Shown in pieces: positions 17,632 to 26,204 of a stretch of DNA of 64,000 bases (positions are counted from its first letter, which is position 1; the number at the start of each line of letters is the position of its first letter). Both the position numbers and the translations under genes were made by a program. The DNA comes from Akkermansia sp. (GTDB lineage Bacteria > Verrucomicrobiota > Verrucomicrobiia > Verrucomicrobiales > Akkermansiaceae): NCBI GenBank assembly GCA_030536145.1, contig JAUNQN010000005.1, positions 29,143 through 93,142 on the forward strand, written 5' to 3'. The notes under the pieces are model-generated. The model was not told where the DNA came from. It searched no databases and was given only the letters and a program-made list of their open reading frames with translations.

Positions 17632-18459
17632 GTGAAAATTCTCTCCAAGACCTTGATACTTGCCGCCCTGCTTTCCATGGTTCCCGCCGCGCAGGCGGGC
17701 AGCGTGTGGGTGCGGGGCGTGACAGCGGAGGGCGGGTGGCATGATGCAGACAAATCCCTGGACAAGGACGGGGACCTGTGCTGGGCCACCACTGCTGCCA
17801 ACATGGTGGCCTGGTGGCAGGGCCTGCACCCGCGCGAGACGGCGGCGGGCAAGGCCCCGCGCGGGCTTGCTGCCGTGTGGCAGGAGTTCCGCAACGCATT
17901 CCGGGACGGCCTGGGCTCCACCTACTACTGCCTGCGCTGGTGGCTGGCAGGGGAGCGCCCGCCGGAGCAGATGAAACTGGCCCCGCAGGCACAGGCCCAC
18001 CGCGGCTACGGCCCGGCCCCTCTGCGGGAGCAGGACCTGATTATGTACAAGGCACCGGAGTTTGACGGCAGCGGGGATATATCCGCCACGCTGCGCGGGC
18101 TGCTGGAGAAAGGCTACAGCGTGGCGCTGGGGCTGCGCAAGTTCGATGCGCAGCACTATGTGAAACCCGGCGGGCACATGATTTCCCTGTGGGGGCTGGA
18201 TTACGATGATGCCACCGGCACGGTGACGCGGCTGTACGTAACGGACTCCGACGACGTCATCGGCACCTGGCCGCAGTACCAGAAAGGGCTTTTCAGCGCA
18301 GACTGCACCCCCGTGCCGGACCTGAAATACAGCGGCGGCGCGCCCTTCCGCGGGCTGGCCCTTTCCAACAAGCTCAAATGGTTCCGCGGAGAGACCACCA
18401 TCACCACCATAGTGGCCCTGAATGCGGATGCCGCCCTGCCCCCCGCCAAGCAGAAATGA
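17632..18459 (+). CDS. Secreted IdeS/Mac-like cysteine protease without an anchor
   Basis: A 275-residue protein, read from a GTG at 17632 (MKILSKTLILAALLSMVPAA, signal peptide ending AQA). The mature protein is little more than the protease-like domain: VWVRGVTAEGGWHDADK, Cys50 in GDLCWATTAANMVAWWQ, His182 in GGHMISLWGLDYDDATG and YVTDSDDV. These three blocks line up in order and spacing with IdeS Cys, His and Asp. It has no repeat region and no PEP-CTERM tail, so it should be released to the periplasm or beyond. Its stop overlaps the start of menC-menE (ATGA), giving translational coupling to an unrelated pathway. The GTG choice rests on the promoter position. Confidence 0.82.
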   Translation: MKILSKTLILAALLSMVPAAQAGSVWVRGVTAEGGWHDADKSLDKDGDLCWATTAANMVAWWQGLHPRETAAGKAPRGLAAVWQEFRNAFRDGLGSTYYCLRWWLAGERPPEQMKLAPQAQAHRGYGPAPLREQDLIMYKAPEFDGSGDISATLRGLLEKGYSVALGLRKFDAQHYVKPGGHMISLWGLDYDDATGTVTRLYVTDSDDVIGTWPQYQKGLFSADCTPVPDLKYSGGAPFRGLALSNKLKWFRGETTITTIVALNADAALPPAKQK

Positions 18460-20513
18460 TGTACTGGCGGGTAACAGAAAAGGAGCTGGAGTTTGCGTTC
18501 CCCGCCGGTACGTCGCGCGGGGTGTACACCACCCACCGCGTGTGGTACGTGGAGCTGCGGGATGCACAGGGCCGCACCGGCGTGGGGGAATGTGCCCCAC
18601 TGCCGGACCTGAGCTGTGACGCCCTGCCCCCCGCCGCCTACCGCACCCGCCTGGAACAGGCTGCGGCGGAAACCGCCCGCACCGGGCGCGTGCCCGTGGA
18701 ATCCCTGCGGGATTTCCCTTCCATCCTCATGGGGCTGGAAACCGCCATGCTGCACCTGCAGCGCGGCTCCTGGCAGCTGGGGGACAGCGCCTTCTCCCGC
18801 GGAGAGGAGGGCATACGCATCAACGGCCTGGTGTGGATGGGGGATTTTCCCACCATGCTGCAGCGGCTGGAAAGCAAGCTGGCCGCCGGGTTCTCCTGCA
18901 TCAAGATCAAGATAGGCGCCATAGGCTGGCAGCAGGAGCTGGACCTGCTGCGCCGCATCCGTGAGTGCTACGGCCCGCAGCAGGTGGAGCTGCGGGTGGA
19001 TGCCAACGGAGCCTTCTCCCCGGAGGAAGCCCCCGCCCGCCTGCGGCAGCTGGCGGAATTCTCCCTGCACTCCATAGAGCAGCCCATACGCGCCGGGCAG
19101 TGGCAGGCCATGGCACGGCTCTGCCGCCACACACCCGTTCCCATTGCGCTGGATGAGGAGCTCATCGGCATCAACACCCCCGCCCGCAAGGCGGAGCTGC
19201 TGGATACCGTGCAGCCGCAGTACATCATCCTGAAACCCACGCTGCACGGCGGGTTCAGCGGCGCAGGGGAGTGGCAGGATCTGGCAGAGGCGCGCGGCAT
19301 ACGCCACTGGGCCACCTCTGCCCTGGAATCAAACGTGGGGCTGAACGCCATAGCCCACTGGTGCGGCGCGCGCACCCACACCATGCCCCAGGGGCTGGGC
19401 ACCGGGCAGATCTACAAGAACAACACCACGCCCTTCCCCCTGCAAATCCGCGGAGAGCGCCTGTGGTTCTCCCCGCAGGCCCCTGCCCCCGCCTTCCCCG
19501 GCGCACCGCCCGCCACGGCGGAAACCCGCGCCGCGCTCCGGGAATTCCTGGAGGAGTGGAACAGCCCCGCCCCCGCTGTCGCCGTGCATACCTCCGGCTC
19601 CACCGGCACGCCCAAGCAGATGCAGGCGCCCAAGAAGGCCATGCTGGCCAGCGCCCGCATGACCTGCACCTTCCTGGGCCTGCAGGCGGGGGATAGCGCC
19701 CTGCTCTGCCTGCCGCTGCGCTACATAGCGGGCAAGATGATGGTGGTGCGCGCCCTGGCCGCAGGGCTGCGGCTCATCCCTGCGGAACCGGGCGGCCACC
19801 CCATGCGCGGGCTGGAGGAAGTGCCGGATTTTGCCGCCCTGGTGCCGCTGCAGGTGTACAACACCCTGCAGGTGCCGGAGGAGGAGGCCATGCTGCGCCG
19901 CATACGCCACGTCATCATAGGCGGCGGCGCGGTGGATGCCGCCCTGGCCGCACGGCTGCGGGATTTCCCGAACGCCGTGTGGTCCACCTACGGCATGACG
20001 GAAACCTACTCCCACATTGCCCTGCGGAGGCTCTCCGGCCCGGCGGCGGACGACTGGTACACGCCGTTCCCCGGCGTGGAGCTTGCACAGGACGGGCACG
20101 GCTGCCTGATTGTCACCGCCCCGCACCTGGGCTGTGCCGGGCTGGTCACGCGAGATATCGTGGAGTTTGATGCACGCGGCCGCTTCCGCATCCTGGGCAG
20201 GCGGGACAACACCATCAACAGCGGCGGAATCAAGATCCAGGCGGAGGAAGTGGAAGCCGTGCTGCACCGCCACGGCCTGCGCGGGGCGCACATCACCGCC
20301 GTGCCGGATGCCAAGTTCGGCGAATGCGTGGTGCTGCTCACCACCGCCGCGGCGGCAGAGGCGGAGGCCCTGTGCCGCGCCTGCCTGCCGCCCTACTGGC
20401 AGCCGCGCCGCATCCTGCACGTGCAGGACCTGCCGCTCACCCCCACCGGCAAGCCGGACCGCGCCGCCGCCCGCCGCCTGGCCGCGCAGCTTGCCGCCAC
20501 GCTCCCCTTATGA
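18456..20513 (+). CDS. Fused o-succinylbenzoate synthase and o-succinylbenzoate-CoA ligase
   Basis: A 685-residue protein with two enzymes of menaquinone synthesis. Residues about 1-340 are MenC (enolase superfamily): CIKIKIG lysine, metal ligands in VDANGAF, SIEQPI and ALDEEL, and the second lysine in ILKPTLHGG. Residues about 365-685 are a short MenE: AMP-binding HTSGSTGTPKQ, GMTETYSHIA, RDIVEFDARGRFRILGR and the C-terminal TPTGKPDR. Together they should make o-succinylbenzoyl-CoA from SHCHC. The MenE part is shorter than the usual 450-500 residues, missing much of the N-terminal subdomain. The start overlaps the protease stop; a second ATG at 18459 is possible. The end overlaps the MFS gene by ATGA. 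Confidence 0.88.
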   Translation: MMYWRVTEKELEFAFPAGTSRGVYTTHRVWYVELRDAQGRTGVGECAPLPDLSCDALPPAAYRTRLEQAAAETARTGRVPVESLRDFPSILMGLETAMLHLQRGSWQLGDSAFSRGEEGIRINGLVWMGDFPTMLQRLESKLAAGFSCIKIKIGAIGWQQELDLLRRIRECYGPQQVELRVDANGAFSPEEAPARLRQLAEFSLHSIEQPIRAGQWQAMARLCRHTPVPIALDEELIGINTPARKAELLDTVQPQYIILKPTLHGGFSGAGEWQDLAEARGIRHWATSALESNVGLNAIAHWCGARTHTMPQGLGTGQIYKNNTTPFPLQIRGERLWFSPQAPAPAFPGAPPATAETRAALREFLEEWNSPAPAVAVHTSGSTGTPKQMQAPKKAMLASARMTCTFLGLQAGDSALLCLPLRYIAGKMMVVRALAAGLRLIPAEPGGHPMRGLEEVPDFAALVPLQVYNTLQVPEEEAMLRRIRHVIIGGGAVDAALAARLRDFPNAVWSTYGMTETYSHIALRRLSGPAADDWYTPFPGVELAQDGHGCLIVTAPHLGCAGLVTRDIVEFDARGRFRILGRRDNTINSGGIKIQAEEVEAVLHRHGLRGAHITAVPDAKFGECVVLLTTAAAAEAEALCRACLPPYWQPRRILHVQDLPLTPTGKPDRAAARRLAAQLAATLPL

Positions 20514-21694
20514 CAGAAAGCCCCCACCCGCGCATCCGCAAGGTCATGGTCGTCATCCTGCTGGGTATTTTCCTGGCAGAATGCGGCAACGGCATCTGGG
20601 ACCTCCTCTTCAGCAACTACCTGAGCGATGTACACGGCATGGATGCCGGCCAGCGCGGCATGATGGAATTCCCGCGCGAGCTGCCGGGCATCCTCTGCTT
20701 TGTAGCCATCAGCGCCCTCTTTTTCCTGAACGAGGTGAAGCTCTCTGCCCTGGCATGCCTGCTGGCCGCTGCGGGCGCGGTGGGCATACTCACCCTCTCC
20801 CCGCAGTGCAGCATCATCACCCTGAGCCTGTGGGTGGTCACCGCCAGCCTGGGCCAGCATATCCTCATCGGCACCATTGATTCCATCGTCATGCACACCG
20901 CGCGGCCGGAAAACCGCAGCCTGCGCCTGGGGCAAATGCGCGCGCTCTGCACCGCCGCCGCCCTGCTGGGCGCCCTGTACGTGTGGGTGAAATGGAAGTT
21001 CAACAGCAGCTATGCCGTGGACTACACGGTCATGGCCTGTATCCTGACCCTGGCCGCCGCCCTGTTCTTCACCGTGCGCCACGGGGCGCAGTTCCCGCCC
21101 CGCCGCTCATGGAGGGAAAACTTCATCTTGCGCCGGGAATACGCCGTGTACTACGGGCTGGAGACCCTGCACGGCATCCGCAAGCAGCTTTTCCTCACCT
21201 TCGGCTACTGGCTCATGGTCAGCACCCTGGGGCAGAGCCCCGGCCGCATCGGCATGGTCATGCTCATTGCCGGCGTCATCGGCCTGTTCACCCAGCCCCT
21301 CATCGGCTGGAGCATCAAGCGCTTCGGGGAGCGCCGCGTCACCATCTTCGACAGCGTGGCCCTGGCCGCCCTGTGCCTGGCATACGCCTTTGCGCCGGAT
21401 GTACTGCCCGTAACGTGGGCCGTGGGCGTGGTGGGCGGCTGCTTTGTGCTGGACAAGCTGCTCTTTGCCATGGGCATGGCCCGCACCACGTACATCACCC
21501 GCATCTGCGGTGAGCGCAAGGCGGAAATCACCCCCTGCATCTACACCGGCATTGCCATCAACCACGTGGCCTCCATCTCATACGGCATCATCGGCGGCAT
21601 CATCTGGCAAACCACCGGCGGCCCGCAAGCCGTCTTCCTCATCGGCGGCATTGCCGTGGTGGCAGCAGGTTTCCTGGCCACCAGGATGAAATAA
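20510..21694 (+). CDS. MFS-type transporter
   Basis: A 394-residue membrane protein with about 12 hydrophobic segments beginning at VMVVILLGIFLAECGNGIWD. A conserved-type loop, GWSIKRFGERRV, lies after the seventh segment, as expected for the major facilitator superfamily. The start overlaps the stop of the menC-menE fusion (ATGA), so it is the third gene of the protease-menC/E operon. The substrate cannot be read from the sequence. The next gene has its own promoter. Confidence 0.75.
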   Translation: MTESPHPRIRKVMVVILLGIFLAECGNGIWDLLFSNYLSDVHGMDAGQRGMMEFPRELPGILCFVAISALFFLNEVKLSALACLLAAAGAVGILTLSPQCSIITLSLWVVTASLGQHILIGTIDSIVMHTARPENRSLRLGQMRALCTAAALLGALYVWVKWKFNSSYAVDYTVMACILTLAAALFFTVRHGAQFPPRRSWRENFILRREYAVYYGLETLHGIRKQLFLTFGYWLMVSTLGQSPGRIGMVMLIAGVIGLFTQPLIGWSIKRFGERRVTIFDSVALAALCLAYAFAPDVLPVTWAVGVVGGCFVLDKLLFAMGMARTTYITRICGERKAEITPCIYTGIAINHVASISYGIIGGIIWQTTGGPQAVFLIGGIAVVAAGFLATRMK

Positions 21695-21738
21695 TGCCGA
21701 TATTCCGCCGTTTCACGCGGAAACGGAGCTGAAAAATC

Positions 21739-21767
21739 TTGACAGTAGCGCGGATTGAGTCTAAAAG
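21739..21767 (+). promoter_or_regulatory. Promoter of fmt
   Basis: TTGACA, 17-bp spacer, TAAAAG, 6 nt before the ATG at 21774: leaderless architecture. Confidence 0.7.
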
Positions 21768-21773
21768 AAGGCC

Positions 21774-22757
21774 ATGCGGATAGTCATGATGGCAACAGGC
21801 GACATCGCAATCCCATCGTTCAAGGCATTGGCCGCAACAGGAGAGCTCGTCGCACTCATTACCCAACCGGACAAGCCGGTGGGGCGGCACATGGTGCTTA
21901 CCCCGCCGCGTATCAAGGTGCTGGCGGAGGAAGCGGGGATACCCGTCTACCAGCCAGAGAAGATGCGCGCGCCAGAGGCCGTGGAACAGCTGCGCGCCTG
22001 TGAGCCGGACCTGGTGGTGGTGATGGCCTATGGCCAAATTCTCTCCCAGGAGGTGATTGACGTGCCGAAGATTGCCTGTATCAACGCCCACGCCTCACTG
22101 CTGCCGCGCCACCGCGGGGCCGCCTGTATCCAGGCCGCCATCGAGGCAGGCGACGACGAGACGGGCATCACCATCATGCACGTGGTCAAGAAGCTGGATG
22201 CCGGGGATATCATCTGCCAGCTTTCCATCCCGCTGAGGGGCACGGAAACCGCGGAATCCCTGCATGACCAGCTGGCAGACCTGGCGCCGGATGCGCTGAT
22301 GGATGCCGTGGCATGCCTGGCAGAGGGAGCAGACGACCGCCGGGAGCAGGATGAGAGCCTGATGACCTACGCGCCCAAGCTGCTGCGCGCAGACGGCAAG
22401 ATTGACTGGAACCAGCCCGCCACCCAGGTGGCGCGCAAGATACGCGCCTACCACTCCTGGCCCGGCACGTTCACCATCTACCCCTCCGTGAAGACGGGAG
22501 AGGACAAGCAACTGAAGATTTTCCCGCCCATCGACCTGTTCTCCACCATGAAAAAGCCCGTGGGCACGCCGCCCGGCATGGTGCTGGAGGCCGGGCCGGA
22601 GGGTATGCTGGTATCCTGCGGCGGGGTACACGGCGGCGCGGTGCGCATTACCACCATGCAGCCCCCCGGTGCCCGCAAAATGAATGCGGAGAGTTTCTTT
22701 GCCGGGCACAAGATTATGCCGGGCACCATTCTGGGCCTGCCCAGCAGGGCGGAATAA
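21774..22757 (+). CDS. fmt: Methionyl-tRNA formyltransferase
   Basis: A 327-residue enzyme that formylates initiator Met-tRNA using 10-formyltetrahydrofolate. Landmarks: the N-terminal Rossmann start MRIVMMATGDIAIPSF, ITQPDKPVGR, VMAYGQILSQEV, the catalytic NAHASLLPRHRGAACIQAAI block with Asn and His, GDDETGITIM and LDAGDII. The C-terminal OB-type domain begins about residue 205 (YAPKLLRADGKIDW). Length is normal for the family (about 310-320). It is monocistronic with its own promoter and converges with the small membrane protein at 22770. Confidence 0.95.
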   Translation: MRIVMMATGDIAIPSFKALAATGELVALITQPDKPVGRHMVLTPPRIKVLAEEAGIPVYQPEKMRAPEAVEQLRACEPDLVVVMAYGQILSQEVIDVPKIACINAHASLLPRHRGAACIQAAIEAGDDETGITIMHVVKKLDAGDIICQLSIPLRGTETAESLHDQLADLAPDALMDAVACLAEGADDRREQDESLMTYAPKLLRADGKIDWNQPATQVARKIRAYHSWPGTFTIYPSVKTGEDKQLKIFPPIDLFSTMKKPVGTPPGMVLEAGPEGMLVSCGGVHGGAVRITTMQPPGARKMNAESFFAGHKIMPGTILGLPSRAE

Positions 22758-22769
22758 GGGAACGGCGGC

Positions 22770-23123
22770 CTACCGCCCCGGCTCTGCGGGAGCGTTCTCC
22801 GCAGCAGGCTCCTGCGCGGGCTCGGTTTTCTCGCCGGACTGGCTCCACAGGCAAATGGCCACAAAAATGTAGATGGGCGTAAGGATGCAGCCCGCCAGGT
22901 TCACCAGGTACCCCACCACGCGGGAATGGGTGAAATAGGCGATACAGAACACCACCAAGGCCACCAGCACGCCGGCTGCCCCCATGAGCGCCGTGGACAC
23001 CAGCGCCTCTTTCATACCATTGAACACGAAATTCAGCACCGCCGGAACGATGCCCAGCAGCAGCGCGGCCAAGCCGCAGTCCCTGGCGTCGAATTCGTTC
23101 AAGTCTTCCGGTTCAGTGCTCAT
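22770..23123 (-). CDS. Small three-helix membrane protein
   Basis: A 117-residue protein read from the ATG at 23123 (MSTEPEDLNEFDARDCGLAA). Three hydrophobic segments lie at roughly 17-35, 40-60 and 68-90, followed by a Glu/Pro/Ala-rich tail (EKTEPAQEPAAENAPAEPGR). No family is recognised. Its promoter is back-to-back with that of obg, so the two are divergently transcribed. The 8-nt distance between the -10 and ATG supports the start. Confidence 0.65.
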   Translation of the reverse strand: MSTEPEDLNEFDARDCGLAALLLGIVPAVLNFVFNGMKEALVSTALMGAAGVLVALVVFCIAYFTHSRVVGYLVNLAGCILTPIYIFVAICLWSQSGEKTEPAQEPAAENAPAEPGR

Positions 23124-23131
23124 GTGGGCAC

Positions 23132-23160
23132 AGTATACAACCAACATATCTGCTTGGCAA
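23132..23160 (-). promoter_or_regulatory. Promoter of the small membrane protein
   Basis: On the minus strand: TTGCCA, 17-bp spacer, TATACT, 8 nt before the ATG. Confidence 0.65.
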
Positions 23161-23171
23161 GCAACTTTCCC

Positions 23172-23200
23172 TTGACTTCTCAAACAGTTTACCCTATCCT
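23172..23200 (+). promoter_or_regulatory. Promoter of obg
   Basis: TTGACT, 17-bp spacer, TATCCT, 9 nt before the ATG at 23210. Only 11 bp separate it from the divergent promoter. Confidence 0.7.
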
Positions 23201-23209
23201 CTCCACGCA

Positions 23210-24250
23210 ATGTTCGTCGACAATATCAGAATTTTCGCCAAGGCAGGAAAGGGCGGGAACGGCTTGGCCAGTTTCCGCCGTGAGAAATTCGTACCCCGTG
23301 GCGGCCCCGATGGCGGCGACGGCGGTGATGGCGGCTGCGTCATCCTGGAGGTGAACCCCGGCACGAACGACCTGCGGACCTATTTCTACGACCCCAAGCT
23401 TGTGGCCACGGACGGCATGCCCGGCATGCACGCCCGCAAGCACGGCAAGGACGGCCGCACCGTCGTCGGCAAGGTTCCGCAGGGCACCATCGTGTACCGC
23501 AGCAATGCCGCCACCATGCAGGAGGCCACCTGGCTGGAGCGAGAGGGAGACGGCATAGAGCTGGAGAAGATAGCGGACCTGACCGAGCCGGGCCAGCGCT
23601 TTGTGCTGTGCCAGGGCGGCAAGGGCGGCCGCGGCAACTGGCATTTCCGCACCGCCACCAACCAGGCCCCCGTGGAGTTCGAGTTCGGCACGGAGGCCGA
23701 ATCCGGCGTGTTCTTCCTGGAGCTGCGCCGCATAGCGGATGCCGGCCTGGTGGGCTACCCGAACGCCGGAAAGAGCACCCTGCTCACCGCCATCTCCAAT
23801 GCCACGCCGAAGGTGGCCAGCTATCCCTTCACCACCCTGCAGCCCATTGTGGGCACCGTGGAGTTTGAGGACTACCACCGCGCCGTGGTGGCAGACATCC
23901 CCGGCATCATCGAGGGTGCCAGCCGGAACCGCGGCCTGGGCCATGAGTTCCTGCGCCACATCATGCGCTGCCAGGTGCTGCTCTTTGTGGTGGACATGAC
24001 CGGGCTGGAGCATGACCCGGTGGAGGCCATCCAGACCCTGCGCAAGGAAATCAAGCTCTATTCCGAGGAGCTGGCCACCCGCCCCTGGGTTATCGTGGCC
24101 AACAAGATGGACGAGGAGGTTTCCGCAGAGAACCTGGCCATCCTGCAGCAGCGTTTCCCCAAGGTGGAGATTATCCCCATCTCCGCCGCACAGGGAGACG
24201 GCATCCCTGCGTTCAAGACGCGCCTGCAGAGCCTGCTGGAGCAGGAGTAA
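23210..24250 (+). CDS. obgE: Obg family GTPase
   Basis: A 346-residue ribosome-associated GTPase. Residues 1-158 are the glycine-rich Obg fold (MFVDNIRIFAKAGKGGNG, GGPDGGDGGDGG, GGKGGRGN). The G domain follows: G1 GYPNAGKST, a conserved FTTLQP, G3 DIPGIIEGA, G4 NKMD, G5 SAAQGDG. It acts in late 50S assembly and stress control. There is no C-terminal OCT extension, as in many Obg proteins. It is followed after 9 bp by a phosphoesterase that may share the transcript. Confidence 0.96.
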   Translation: MFVDNIRIFAKAGKGGNGLASFRREKFVPRGGPDGGDGGDGGCVILEVNPGTNDLRTYFYDPKLVATDGMPGMHARKHGKDGRTVVGKVPQGTIVYRSNAATMQEATWLEREGDGIELEKIADLTEPGQRFVLCQGGKGGRGNWHFRTATNQAPVEFEFGTEAESGVFFLELRRIADAGLVGYPNAGKSTLLTAISNATPKVASYPFTTLQPIVGTVEFEDYHRAVVADIPGIIEGASRNRGLGHEFLRHIMRCQVLLFVVDMTGLEHDPVEAIQTLRKEIKLYSEELATRPWVIVANKMDEEVSAENLAILQQRFPKVEIIPISAAQGDGIPAFKTRLQSLLEQE

Positions 24251-24259
24251 GCCGCCGCC

Positions 24260-25015
24260 ATGTACGCCGTCCTCTCGGATATCCACGCCAACCTGGAGGC
24301 CCTGCGCGCCGTGTTGGCGGATATGCGGGAGCACGGCGCGCGGCAGGTGCTGGCGCTGGGGGATTTTGTGGGATTTTGCGGAAACCCCGCAGAATGCGTG
24401 GACACGGTGCGCCCGCTGCTCACCGCTGCCGTGGGCGGCAACCATGAGGCCGCCCTCTTCCACCGGGACTACTTCGGCATCCCCATGTTCGACAGCATGA
24501 TAGAGCGCACGCTCACCATGCTCACCCCGGAGCAGGCGGAATGGCTGCGCTCCCTGCCAGCCACCGCTGCGGGAGACGCCTGGCACCTGGTCCACGCCCC
24601 GCAGGACCGCCCCGGCCACTGGCTGCGCATACGCAGCACGGCAGATGCCGCCCGCGTGTTGGCCGCCACCACGGCACACGCCGTGTTTTTCGGCCACACG
24701 CATGCGGCCACGGCCTTTTGCATGCAGGGCGGCTGCGTGCAGGCCATCCCCGTTGAATATGATGCACAGGGCAGTTTCACCATCCGTATGCAGCCGGGCG
24801 CGCGCTACCTGGTGAACCCCGGCTCCGTGGGCTACCCGCGGGACTGCGACTGGCGCGCGGCATACGCCCTGTACTCCCCGCAGGAGCGGTGCATCCGCCT
24901 GCGCCGCCTGCCGTATGATGTGGAGACAGCCTGTGCCAAGGTGACCCGCACGGGGCTGCCCGCAGAGTTCGGCGATTGCCTGCGCCGCGGTGCGCACACG
25001 TACAAGCTTTCATGA
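24260..25015 (+). CDS. Metallophosphoesterase of the YfcE/MJ0936 type
   Basis: A 251-residue calcineurin-like phosphoesterase. Metal-binding motifs are all visible in order: SDIHANLEAL (D-x-H), LGDFVGFC (GD), GGNHEAAL (GNHE), LVHAP and FFGHTHAA (GHTH). NPGSVGYPRD is typical of this subfamily. It hydrolyses a phosphodiester or phosphomonoester, with the natural substrate unknown. It lies 9 bp after obg. Confidence 0.85.
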   Translation: MYAVLSDIHANLEALRAVLADMREHGARQVLALGDFVGFCGNPAECVDTVRPLLTAAVGGNHEAALFHRDYFGIPMFDSMIERTLTMLTPEQAEWLRSLPATAAGDAWHLVHAPQDRPGHWLRIRSTADAARVLAATTAHAVFFGHTHAATAFCMQGGCVQAIPVEYDAQGSFTIRMQPGARYLVNPGSVGYPRDCDWRAAYALYSPQERCIRLRRLPYDVETACAKVTRTGLPAEFGDCLRRGAHTYKLS

Positions 25016-25033
25016 CATGGCGCGGATGAAAGG

Positions 25034-25061
25034 TTGCCAGCGGCGGCAAATGTGGTAGAAT
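25034..25061 (+). promoter_or_regulatory. Promoter of the surA-like gene
   Basis: TTGCCA, 16-bp spacer, TAGAAT, 9 nt before the ATG at 25071. Confidence 0.65.
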
Positions 25062-25070
25062 AGGCGCAAC

Positions 25071-26114
25071 ATGAAACCTGCCAGCCGAGCCCTGACCTTC
25101 GCCGCCCTCCTGCTTGCCCTGCCCTGCGCAGCCGCCAAGAAGGGGGATGACACGCAGAAACAAACCGCCCCCGTGGAGGAAAAGGGCGGCGTGGTGAACC
25201 GCATTGCCGCCACCGTGAACGGCCGCCCCATCACCTCCAGTGAGGTGCGCCAGCGCATTGCCCCCTATTTCCGTGAGCTTTCCATGCTCTACCCCAACCA
25301 GGGCCCGCGCTTCAACTCTGAGCTGGTAAAGGCCAAGAAGGAGGTGATGAAGGACCTCATCGAGCGCGAGCTGGTGCTCAGCGAGTTCGAGACCAAGGGC
25401 TACATGATGAAGGAGGACCAGGTGGACGAGGAAATCAACCGCCGCGTGCTCACCATGTTCAACGGCGACCGCGACGCTTTCCTGGACACCCTGCGCAAGA
25501 GCGGCATGAGCCTGGCAGAGTACCGCGATTCCGTGCGCAAGGAGCTCACCGTGGCCGCCATGCGCTCCTCCAAGTATGAGCGCGGCATACCCCCCACCCC
25601 GGATGAAATCCAGGAGGAGTACAACCTCACCAAGTCCGACTACCGGGACATCTCCAAGGATGCCGTGGAATACGACAAGATTTTCATCCCCATCGTGGAC
25701 CCGGACGACGAGACCCGCACCCCCCAGCAGATTTACGAATTCTCCAACAAGCTGAAGGCAGACATATCCGCCGGCAAGATTTCCTTTGCAGATGCCGCCC
25801 GCAAGTACTCCCAGGACGCCCATGCGGAGGACGGCGGCAAGTGGCCGCGCATCCAACGCTCAGACCTGGCCGTGGACTTTGCCAACGTGGTGTTCAGCGC
25901 GGAGCAGGGCCAGGTGTTCGGCCCCATCGTGGACCGCTACGGCTTCACCATCGTCCGCGTGCGCGCCAAGCACCTGGCCCCCGCCCCTGCCCTCTCCGCC
26001 CCCGGCATCAAGGAAAAGATGGATGACGCCGTGCGCCGCAAGCAGAGCGAGAAACTCTACCGCCAGTGGGTGGAACGCCTGCGCAACAAGGCCGTTATCC
26101 GCACGTTCATCTAA
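25071..26114 (+). CDS. SurA-like periplasmic peptidyl-prolyl isomerase/chaperone
   Basis: A 347-residue protein. A signal peptide (MKPASRALTFAALLLALPCAAA) is followed by a SurA-type N-terminal chaperone domain (about 40-180; VVNRIAATVNGRPITSSEVR, VMKDLIERELVL, MKEDQVDEEINRR). A parvulin PpiC domain spans about 210-310 (FADAARKYSQDAHAEDGGKW, QVFGPIVDRYGFTIVRV). It should help outer-membrane proteins fold in the periplasm, which fits the skp-like and lpxD genes that follow and the autotransporters in this genome. It probably has its own leaderless mRNA. Confidence 0.88.
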   Translation: MKPASRALTFAALLLALPCAAAKKGDDTQKQTAPVEEKGGVVNRIAATVNGRPITSSEVRQRIAPYFRELSMLYPNQGPRFNSELVKAKKEVMKDLIERELVLSEFETKGYMMKEDQVDEEINRRVLTMFNGDRDAFLDTLRKSGMSLAEYRDSVRKELTVAAMRSSKYERGIPPTPDEIQEEYNLTKSDYRDISKDAVEYDKIFIPIVDPDDETRTPQQIYEFSNKLKADISAGKISFADAARKYSQDAHAEDGGKWPRIQRSDLAVDFANVVFSAEQGQVFGPIVDRYGFTIVRVRAKHLAPAPALSAPGIKEKMDDAVRRKQSEKLYRQWVERLRNKAVIRTFI

Positions 26115-26149
26115 GCCGCCCTTTTTGTCATACCTGACACAAGGATTGC

Positions 26150-26178
26150 TTGACGAATCCAAAATATCCCGATATCAT
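26150..26178 (+). promoter_or_regulatory. Promoter of the skp-lpxD pair
   Basis: TTGACG, 17-bp spacer, TATCAT; leader of about 20 nt before the ATG at 26205, without a Shine-Dalgarno sequence. Confidence 0.7.
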
Positions 26179-26204
26179 ACAAGCACATTCAAGTTATCAA
26201 TACT

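Noticed and set aside
23189..24997. 602-codon minus-strand frame
   Set aside because: Antisense to obgE and the phosphoesterase, both with complete motif sets.
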